NCBI GenBank assembly: GCA_007375915.1
Contig: VMFF01000009.1
Coordinates: forward strand, 1-10,824
Direction of reading: 5' to 3'
Origin: Candidatus Doudnabacteria bacterium Gr01-1014_77
GTDB lineage: Bacteria; Patescibacteriota; Doudnabacteria; UBA920; VMFF01
DNA: 10,824 bases
Below the pieces are notes generated by a model. The model made no database searches, was not told the DNA's origin, and saw nothing but the letters and a program-made list of their open reading frames with translations. The translations under genes and the position numbers were made by a program. Position 1 is the stretch's first letter. The number at the start of each line of letters is the position of its first letter. Below are positions 6,080 through 10,824 of this stretch, piece by piece.

Positions 6080-7357
6080 TTAATTATTAATGAACGTGAT
6101 AATTTCTCTTGCTACAACCTGATCTTTACGATCATATATCATTGAGTTTCGTTCTGTAAGCTTTAAGAACGGCATCAACTTTTTAGCAGTAGGAGGAAAT
6201 AGATCTTCAATATTGTAGCCTAAATCAGTGATGAAGTCAACGCTTGGAAAGGGGATATATGAGTCAGTATCTTTTCTGTATGAAGGAAGACATATGACAA
6301 CCCTAGCGCCTTTAGGAAGAAGTGTTTTTATGGCTTTAAAAGCAGAAGTCCATAGTTTTTTTAAGTCCTCAAAGTTTTTTTGAATATCTGCATCTTTAGG
6401 GAATGAACCATACATAGGTCCTAAATATCCTTCTGTCACTATTCCAGCAATCTTTTCTCCTTTGAAAGTAGTAGCTACATCAGCTACATCTGCGACTTCA
6501 AGTTTGTATTTACCAGGAGGGATCTTGTATCTATTTCTAAACCATTCAAGGTTTTTTTCGCTCCCTGATATTGCAAACTTAGCAATATCAGAACCAAACC
6601 CTTTGTAACCAAGGAGAATTGCTTCTTGGATGATTGTTCCAATACCACAGAAAGGATCTAAAACAATTGAGTTCTTTGGTAAATGAGCAAAGTTGATCAT
6701 TATCTGAGCTACCTTAGGTGGTATCATTCCTTGTTTGTCGTCTCGTATTGGTCTTTGATAGTCGCGTCTTCCATAGTCTTCAAAGTCTTGAACAATTAAA
6801 GTTTTACCTACATAGACTCGATCAATTCCTGCAATAACTACTATCTCAGCGCCTTTTTGTAACAAAAGGTTTTTTGTAACAACAACAGAAGCAAGGGAAA
6901 GGGAATTGTAATCAGGTAAACAAACCCGTATTGAAGCACCTTCTTCTTGTAATCCTTTTTTGATGAACATACCAAGACGTTTTGGTTCTCCAAAGCCCTT
7001 GATAGTCGGATCTAGGAGATATACGCTAACACCGAATTGTTTTTTCCCAGAATATTCTTTAAGAAAGTCTTTTTTTAACTTGCTAGGTTTAAAGTAATTC
7101 TGTAAAGCAAAGTTAATAGAATCCTGAGGACGTTTTTTAACGGAGTCAACTATTCTTACAATTTTAATAACTCCACCTAAACGACGCTGGAGTTTTTCAT
7201 GATCTAATTGTTTTTCAGTTTCAATGATTAACGCTTCAATAGAAGCGGCTATGATTTTGTAGGGGACATCACAATCAACAAGTTCGTCTTGTAGGACAAC
7301 CAGAAGTTCAGCAATTGATAATGTATACACCCTCCCTAAGATGAATGCGTATTGCAT
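6080..7357 (-). CDS. TRM11-family SAM-dependent RNA methyltransferase
   Basis: The C-terminal half is a Rossmann-type methylase: SAM-binding motif I at residues 234-241 (D-P-F-C-G-I-G-T), the following 'GYKGFGSDIAKFAI' strand, and motif IV at 308-314 reading T-E-G-Y-L-G-P. This layout matches the UPF0020/TRM11 group, whose known archaeal and eukaryal members make N2-methylguanosine at tRNA position 10. The N-terminal part (about 1-190) lies where these enzymes carry a THUMP or related RNA-binding domain, but I cannot confirm that fold by eye. The catalytic motif IV of Trm11/Trm-G10 is normally (D/N)-P-P-Y, so this version is divergent. No membrane segment is seen. Length 425 residues. The start is the first ATG, about four bases after the predicted transcription start. 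It is followed by rpmA, suggesting a translation-related role. The exact target is unknown. Confidence 0.8.
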   Translation of the reverse strand: MQYAFILGRVYTLSIAELLVVLQDELVDCDVPYKIIAASIEALIIETEKQLDHEKLQRRLGGVIKIVRIVDSVKKRPQDSINFALQNYFKPSKLKKDFLKEYSGKKQFGVSVYLLDPTIKGFGEPKRLGMFIKKGLQEEGASIRVCLPDYNSLSLASVVVTKNLLLQKGAEIVVIAGIDRVYVGKTLIVQDFEDYGRRDYQRPIRDDKQGMIPPKVAQIMINFAHLPKNSIVLDPFCGIGTIIQEAILLGYKGFGSDIAKFAISGSEKNLEWFRNRYKIPPGKYKLEVADVADVATTFKGEKIAGIVTEGYLGPMYGSFPKDADIQKNFEDLKKLWTSAFKAIKTLLPKGARVVICLPSYRKDTDSYIPFPSVDFITDLGYNIEDLFPPTAKKLMPFLKLTERNSMIYDRKDQVVAREIITFINN

Positions 7358-7367
7358 ATGTACTTAG

Positions 7368-7396
7368 ATTTTACATTAATCAAAGCATTCAAGCAA
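7368..7396 (-). promoter_or_regulatory. Promoter of the methylase-rpmA unit
   Basis: On the - strand: TTGCTT (7396-7391), 17 bases, TAAAAT (7373-7368). The expected transcription start, near 7361, lies about four bases before the ATG at 7357, so the mRNA would be nearly leaderless. There is no Shine-Dalgarno sequence. The promoter begins just after the hairpin that ends the GC-rich RNA block, which suggests that block is a separate transcript. Confidence 0.55.
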
Positions 7397-7401
7397 TGAT
7401 A

Positions 7402-7641
7402 GAGAGGGTTGTGCAGAGGCCGAAGCGGCGTACACAACCCTCCAGGAGCCTTCTGGCCCCAGCCGTCCTTTTCCACCGTCGAATTTTCAGGACAACCTCA
7501 CTGTTAAGATACCTCCCCCGTTTGTGCGCAGGACGGGATACTTCGCGCTTTCACGGCGTTACACAAGCATTCGTGCAAGGTACCTGGGCCAGCATGTCCC
7601 GGTTGAGCAGCCCACCCTCCGGCGGGACTGAGCTATTCAAC
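7402..7641 (-). ncRNA. Structured noncoding RNA candidate, family unknown
   Basis: This roughly 240-base block is 59% G+C by hand count (7401-7640), far above the AT-rich genes around it, a usual mark of structured RNA in AT-rich genomes. It has no credible protein. Helices visible: a 10-pair hairpin 7404-7413/7433-7442 enclosing a small GCCG/CGGC stem; 7445-7450/7455-7460 with an AGAA loop, complete only on the - strand because it needs a G-U pair; 7596-7601/7623-7628; and 7463-7469/7530-7536, which competes with a second partner at 7489-7493 and with 7517-7521/7533-7537. A good promoter sits just upstream on the - strand. I checked for hallmarks of RNase P RNA, tmRNA, SRP RNA and common riboswitches and found no convincing match. 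It could be an independent small RNA or the long leader of the methylase gene. Ends are approximate. Confidence 0.65.
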
Positions 7642-7647
7642 AATTTA

Positions 7648-7675
7648 ATTTTAATGCATTGAAGAAATAGGTCAA
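7648..7675 (-). promoter_or_regulatory. Promoter of the noncoding RNA
   Basis: On the - strand: TTGACC (7675-7670), 16 bases, TAAAAT (7653-7648), each one mismatch from consensus. The predicted start is near 7641, at the edge of the GC-rich block. It lies back to back with, and overlaps, the iscS promoter on the other strand, so the two may compete for polymerase. Confidence 0.6.
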
Positions 7676-7687
7676 ATATGAGATAAT
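7659..7687 (+). promoter_or_regulatory. Promoter of iscS operon (leaderless start)
   Basis: TTGAAG (7659-7664), 17 bases, GATAAT (7682-7687), with an extended-10 TG at 7679-7680. The expected transcription start, about seven bases downstream, falls on the iscS ATG at 7695, so the transcript would be leaderless. No Shine-Dalgarno sequence and no obvious IscR-type palindrome is seen here. Confidence 0.6.
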
Positions 7688-7694
7688 TTGCTGT

Positions 7695-8927
7695 ATGTTA
7701 GGGAATAAAAAGGGAAAGTTAATATATCTAGATCATGCTGCAACAACTCCTTTAAACGAGGAGGTTGTTCGTGCTATGCAACCTTACCTATACAAAAAGT
7801 TTGGTAATGCTTCTAGTATTTATGAGCTTGGAATGCAAGCTAAGTTTGATATAGATACAGCTAGGAAAACAATAGCGGATATCTTAGAAGCAAGAGAGAG
7901 CGAGATAGTATTCACAGCGGGCGGAACTGAATCTGTTAATCTTGCTTTGTTTGGGGTTGTAAGACAAGTAATTTCTTCCGGTATTAAAAAACCACACATT
8001 ATTGTTTCTGCAATTGAACATCATGCTGTTTTAGAAAGCGCTAAAGCTTTAAAAGATGAAGGCATTGAATTAACAATACTTAAAGTTAATAACCAAGGCT
8101 TTGTTAATCCTAAAGATCTTGCTAAAGCAATTAAAAAGAACACTGTTTTAATAAGTGTGATCTATTCAAATAATGAGATTGGGACAGTTCAACCAATAAA
8201 TGAGCTGGTTAAGGTAATTAGAAAAGAGAATTTAAAAAGAAAGCAAAAAATTCTTTTTCATACTGATGCATGCCAAGCATCTGGTGTTTTGGATTTGAGT
8301 GTTAACAAGCTTGGTGTTGATTTAATGACTTTAAATGCAAGCAAGATATATGGACCTAAACAAGTTGGATTGTTGTATATAAGGACAGGGATTAAATTAA
8401 AACCGTTAATCTATGGTGGGGGACAGGAAAGAGGCTTGCGCTCAGGAACTGAAAATACTGCAGGAATTATTGGTTTTGCAAAAGCTTTAGAAATCGCAGA
8501 GCGTTTAAAGAAATCTGAAAACAAGAGACTAAGAGTTCTTCGCAACTATTTAATCATTAATATTCAAAAGACAATTCCTGATGCAATTTTAAACGGTCCT
8601 TCTGTAGAAAAAGACTCAGAAAAAAATATTTTGCGCTTACCAAACAATATTAACTTTTCATTTGTTGGTGTAGACGGGGAGGCTTTGCTTTTGTATTTAG
8701 ATGCTCAAGGTTTTGCAGTTTCTACTGGATCTGCGTGTGCTTCAACAAGTCTTGATCCATCGCATGTTCTCTTAGCGATTGGTTTAAACAAGTATGATGC
8801 TAAAGCAAGTGTTCGTATTACTTTGGGAAGAAGCACAAAGAAATCTGATTTAGATGCTTTAGTTAAAGTGTCAGCACCAATAATTAAAGAACTACGCAGA
8901 GTTGAATCTATAAACAAAAAGCATTAA
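7695..8927 (+). CDS. iscS: Cysteine desulfurase, IscS/NifS type
   Basis: This PLP enzyme removes sulfur from L-cysteine as an enzyme-bound persulfide, which is passed on for Fe-S cluster or thio-tRNA synthesis. Motifs in order: 'YLDHAATTPLNEEV' at the N-terminus, 'TAGGTESVNLAL', 'EHHAVLES' with the PLP-stacking His, 'YSNNEIGTVQPI', 'HTDACQASG', the PLP-binding Lys K217 in 'ASKIYGPKQ', 'GGGQERGLRSGTENTAG', and the catalytic C348 in 'STGSACAS'. The long loop around this cysteine marks group I (IscS/NifS) rather than SufS. The length of 410 residues is normal. It is the first gene of a unit with an Nfu scaffold and a ferredoxin, which points to Fe-S assembly. The ATG coincides with the predicted transcription start. 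IscS, NifS or the thiolation-linked forms cannot be separated by sequence alone. Confidence 0.93.
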   Translation: MLGNKKGKLIYLDHAATTPLNEEVVRAMQPYLYKKFGNASSIYELGMQAKFDIDTARKTIADILEARESEIVFTAGGTESVNLALFGVVRQVISSGIKKPHIIVSAIEHHAVLESAKALKDEGIELTILKVNNQGFVNPKDLAKAIKKNTVLISVIYSNNEIGTVQPINELVKVIRKENLKRKQKILFHTDACQASGVLDLSVNKLGVDLMTLNASKIYGPKQVGLLYIRTGIKLKPLIYGGGQERGLRSGTENTAGIIGFAKALEIAERLKKSENKRLRVLRNYLIINIQKTIPDAILNGPSVEKDSEKNILRLPNNINFSFVGVDGEALLLYLDAQGFAVSTGSACASTSLDPSHVLLAIGLNKYDAKASVRITLGRSTKKSDLDALVKVSAPIIKELRRVESINKKH

Positions 8928-8936
8928 TATCTAGTT

Positions 8937-9203
8937 ATGGACTCAGATCTTGGCATTTCAATTATGGATAAGGCAACGCTTGCTGCTGTTTCTGAACAGA
9001 TTGCAAAGATTGATCCTGTTGTAAAAGCACATCAAGGCGGCGTTGAAATTCTAAAAGCAACTAAAGATGAAGTTGTCCTTGCTTTAAAAGGTCATTGTGC
9101 AGGTTGCCCCATGGCTCCAATAACATACGGCAAAGTGTTAAACAGATACATTCAAGAGGCTTGTCCTAATTTAAAAAGCATTAAATATGTGGAGATGAAA
9201 TAA
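8937..9203 (+). CDS. NifU C-terminal-like (Nfu) Fe-S scaffold protein
   Basis: This short 88-residue protein consists only of the Nfu domain, which binds a [4Fe-4S] cluster between two subunits through a CxxC and passes it to client proteins. The ligands are C54 and C57 in 'GHCAGCPMA'. The preceding strands ('VVKAHQGGVEIL', 'EVVLALKG') fit the family, though the usual GGD is GGV here. A second ATG at 8964 would remove nine residues and give a start closer to that of typical Nfu domains; either could be used, and neither has a Shine-Dalgarno sequence. It begins nine bases after iscS and its stop overlaps the ferredoxin start (TAATG). No separate IscU-type scaffold is in the window, so this protein may serve as the scaffold itself. 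Confidence 0.88.
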   Translation: MDSDLGISIMDKATLAAVSEQIAKIDPVVKAHQGGVEILKATKDEVVLALKGHCAGCPMAPITYGKVLNRYIQEACPNLKSIKYVEMK

Positions 9204-9475
9204 TGGCAGGAAAGATTAAATACTTAATGGTTGATAGGGAACTGTGCATTGGAGCTGCTTCTTGTGTTGCTTTGTACCCAGAAGTTTTTCAGTTAGATGA
9301 TGAAAACAAAGCAGTGATTTTAAAAAAGAACGGAATTAGGGACTCAGGAAAAACAGATGTTGATATGCTAGAAGTAAGCGCTGTTGATGATGATACTTTG
9401 ATGCTTGCAGCTCAAAGTTGTCCAACGCTTGCTATTTATCTTTACGAAGAAGACGGTACCCAGGCCTACCCTTAA
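9203..9475 (+). CDS. Ferredoxin with three-cysteine, [3Fe-4S]-type motif
   Basis: A small electron carrier of 90 residues. Cluster ligands are C15 and C21 in 'CIGAASC' and C73 in 'AAQSCPTLAIYL'. In a [4Fe-4S] ferredoxin the pattern is CxxCxxC; here the middle cysteine is Ala18, which predicts a [3Fe-4S] cluster as in three-cysteine ferredoxins of actinobacteria. Around it are the usual 'VDRELCIG', 'YPEVFQLDDENKAVI' and the acidic C-terminus. A GGAG at 9191-9194, eight bases before the ATG, is one of the few clear ribosome binding sites in the window; the start also overlaps the Nfu stop, so coupling is likely. As a client of the two upstream proteins its place in the operon makes sense. Its redox partners are not in the window. 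Confidence 0.9.
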   Translation: MAGKIKYLMVDRELCIGAASCVALYPEVFQLDDENKAVILKKNGIRDSGKTDVDMLEVSAVDDDTLMLAAQSCPTLAIYLYEEDGTQAYP

Positions 9476-9496
9476 AACAAGGTCTTAAAACAAAAA

Positions 9497-10294
9497 ATGT
9501 TTAGACATACAAAATATCATCTTAGAAAACACTCTTTTGGCAGCCGAGTATTCTTTTACATACTCAGCTTTTTGATTATATCTCTCCTTGCCATATACCT
9601 AGAGAGTGGTTTTAAAACCATAGATCTGTCTAAACTTTTGTTGGTTTTTAAAGATGTATCTGTGTTTCAACTTTTGGTGTATTCGTTGTATACGTTTTTA
9701 AGGCTTTGCGTAGCGTATTTAATCTCATTGTTTTTAGCGCTACTAGTTGTGTTTGTAGTAACAAGGCATAAAAAGATTGAGAACTTTTTAGTGCCAATCT
9801 TTGATATATTACAAAGCGTTCCTGTGTTAGCTTTCTTTCCTTTGATTATTGTTGTTTTTGCACAACTTGGTCTTCCTGAGCTAGCTGCACAGCTTGTTTT
9901 AGTTATCGCAATGTTTTGGTCAATTCTGTTTGGTGCTTTGGGAGGATTGCATTTAATTCCTGAAGAGATCTTTGATGCTGCACAAGTTTACAATGCAAAA
10001 GGGTTGCAAATGTTTTTTAAAGTTATAGTTCCTTCAATCTTTCCTCATATTGTTACAGGTTCAGTTCTTTCTTTTGGCGAGGGATGGAACGTGATAATTA
10101 TTTCAGAATATATTAACTACGGAAACATTCACATGAGTTTGCCTGGTTTAGGAAATCTCTTGTCAGTTTCAGCAGGACATAACAGCGGATTATTCATTGC
10201 ATCTCTTTTGGTTTTGGTTGGTTTGATTTTAATTGTTGATCGTTTAGTCTGGCATAGGTTAACTGAATATGGTGAAAGGTTTAAATTCGAATGA
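9497..10294 (+). CDS. ABC transporter permease, NitT/TauT (SsuC-like) type
   Basis: Membrane subunit of an importer, 265 residues, with about six hydrophobic helices: about 18-38, 53-90 (long, perhaps two), 97-125, 130-150, a weaker one near 195-210, and 230-250. The cytoplasmic EAA loop that docks on the ATPase is 'DAAQVYNAKG' (D160 to G169), followed by 'FFKVIVPSIFPHIVTG'. The 'LPGLGNLL' stretch near the end is typical of the SsuC/TauC/NrtB group, whose relatives import sulfonates, taurine, nitrate or pyrimidine vitamin precursors. It starts 21 bases after the ferredoxin; a 10-base direct repeat CTTAAAACAA (9471 and 9484) fills that gap. It overlaps the ATPase gene by ATGA and is the only gene here with a TGA stop. 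No substrate-binding protein is visible. The substrate is unknown. Confidence 0.88.
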   Translation: MFRHTKYHLRKHSFGSRVFFYILSFLIISLLAIYLESGFKTIDLSKLLLVFKDVSVFQLLVYSLYTFLRLCVAYLISLFLALLVVFVVTRHKKIENFLVPIFDILQSVPVLAFFPLIIVVFAQLGLPELAAQLVLVIAMFWSILFGALGGLHLIPEEIFDAAQVYNAKGLQMFFKVIVPSIFPHIVTGSVLSFGEGWNVIIISEYINYGNIHMSLPGLGNLLSVSAGHNSGLFIASLLVLVGLILIVDRLVWHRLTEYGERFKFE

Positions 10295-10824
10295 AGATAA
10301 CTTTAGAAAATATATATAAATACTACGGGAAAGTTGAGATCCTAAATGACATTGATTTAAATATTGAATCAAGTGAGTTTGTTTGTATTGTTGGAGAATC
10401 GGGGAGTGGAAAGACAACTTTGTTAAAAATAGTGGCAGGGTTAATAGAGCCAACAAAAGGAGTAGTACTTACTGATGATCAAAGTGCTATGGTTTTTCAA
10501 AGCAGTGCTCTTTTCCCTTGGCTAACTGTTAAGCAAAATGTTTCTTTTCCTTTTGAGGTTCAAAGTTTAAACACCCCCAAAAAACAGATTGAACAGCTAC
10601 TTTCTGAGCTTGGTATTAAAGCCTTTGAAAACCAGTATCCTAAGGAGCTTTCTGGGGGTCAAAAACAAAGGGTTGGAATAGCTCGAGCAATGGCTGTAAA
10701 ACGCAAAATTCTGCTTCTAGACGAGCCTTTTTCAGCTTTAGACGTAAAGACCGCTGAAGAGCTATATTCCTTACTTTTAGGGCTTTGGAGAACCAACAAA
10801 TTGACGGTTTTAATGGTTTCCCAT
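10291..10824 (+). CDS. ABC transporter ATPase, NitT/TauT (SsuB-like) type, 3' truncated
   Basis: The ATP-hydrolysing partner of the permease; 178 residues are visible and the frame runs off the window. Motifs: Walker A G35-ESGSGKT-T42, Q-loop Q70 in 'MVFQSSALFPWLTV', signature S121-GGQKQ, Walker B ending D144-E145 ('ILLLDEPFSALD'), and the H-loop His H178 as the last residue before the edge. The 'LFPWLTV' after the Q-loop and 'DEPFSALD' are typical of SsuB/TauB/NrtD importers and differ from FtsE upstream ('DEPTGNLD'). The ATG overlaps the permease stop (ATGA), with AAAGG about 11 bases before it. About 60-80 residues should lie beyond the window, and a binding-protein gene may follow. Confidence 0.93.
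   Translation, partial: MKITLENIYKYYGKVEILNDIDLNIESSEFVCIVGESGSGKTTLLKIVAGLIEPTKGVVLTDDQSAMVFQSSALFPWLTVKQNVSFPFEVQSLNTPKKQIEQLLSELGIKAFENQYPKELSGGQKQRVGIARAMAVKRKILLLDEPFSALDVKTAEELYSLLLGLWRTNKLTVLMVSH

Noticed and set aside
7475..7490. tmRNA-like word ATTCGACGG on the - strand
   Set aside because: The rest of the tmRNA (tag frame, tRNA-like ends) is absent and there is no room before the methylase gene.
7581..7620. Possible SRP RNA domain IV on the + strand (GGGCCAG...GAGCAGCCC)
   Set aside because: The flanking bases resemble the SRP loop, but the conserved GGAA-type tetraloop and its stem are missing, and no convincing promoter lies upstream on that strand.
7345..7662. Open frame of 105 codons on the + strand across the GC-rich block
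   Set aside because: It has no recognisable domain, is rich in Arg, Ser and Pro as expected from GC-rich noncoding sequence, overlaps the methylase start, and coincides with strong RNA helices.
9471..9493. Direct repeat CTTAAAACAA (two copies, 13 bases apart) before the permease
   Set aside because: It is short, AT-rich and has no dyad or known site; chance or a small duplication is enough to explain it.
1..10824. Recoding of UGA (as in Absconditabacteria/Gracilibacteria)
   Set aside because: prfB is present with its UGA-dependent site, conserved domains show no internal UGA, and the permease ends with TGA at the expected place.
1..10824. Mobile elements, CRISPR arrays, toxin-antitoxin or defence genes
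   Set aside because: No transposase, integrase, inverted-repeat pair, spaced repeat array or defence-type domain was seen; apart from the RNA block the window is densely packed housekeeping DNA.

Overview
The window looks like a compact, AT-rich chromosome segment from a Patescibacteria (CPR)-type bacterium. This is an inference from the style of the proteins and the gene packing, not a proven placement. The signs are very short or overlapping gene junctions, a TRM11-type RNA methylase, a CTP synthase with an unusual substrate-loop variant, a small Fe-S assembly set, and first genes of operons that start almost exactly at predicted transcription starts. UGA is read as stop: the reading frames are full length under the standard bacterial code, prfB is present and keeps its UGA-dependent frameshift site, and the permease gene ends in TGA. 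The sequence does not settle the exact lineage. A full bL9 gene argues against those CPR groups that have lost it. There is no sign of phage, insertion sequences or CRISPR.

Layout. (1) About 1-3600, + strand: the end of an HD-domain phosphohydrolase gene, a Nudix hydrolase gene, prfB with a programmed +1 frameshift, then ftsE-ftsX. A terminator-like hairpin follows. (2) 3537-5731, + strand: rplI (bL9) overlapping pyrG (CTP synthase), closed by a perfect 30-nt palindromic terminator that also serves the converging genes. (3) 7357-5785, - strand: a TRM11-like methylase gene and rpmA (bL27). (4) 7358-7694: a gap of about 340 bases, most of it a GC-rich (59% by hand count over 7401-7640), helix-rich block. 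It is best read as a noncoding RNA on the - strand with its own -35/-10 promoter, back to back with the iscS promoter. (5) 7695-10824, + strand: iscS, an Nfu-type scaffold gene, a three-cysteine ferredoxin gene, and an ABC permease plus ATPase of the nitrate/sulfonate/taurine (NitT/TauT) type. The ATPase runs off the window.

How the genes fit together. Regions 1-3 are housekeeping: nucleotide sanitation or salvage, translation (RF2, bL9, bL27, tRNA modification), divisome control (FtsEX) and CTP supply. Region 5 is a minimal Fe-S module: IscS supplies sulfur, Nfu carries a cluster, and the ferredoxin is a likely client. An uptake system of unknown substrate is co-transcribed with it.

The points most worth a second look are the unassigned structured RNA at 7402-7641, the recurrent near-leaderless promoters (ftsE, iscS, the methylase), the SEF in place of SPF in the stop-codon-reading motif of RF2, and the three-cysteine ferredoxin.
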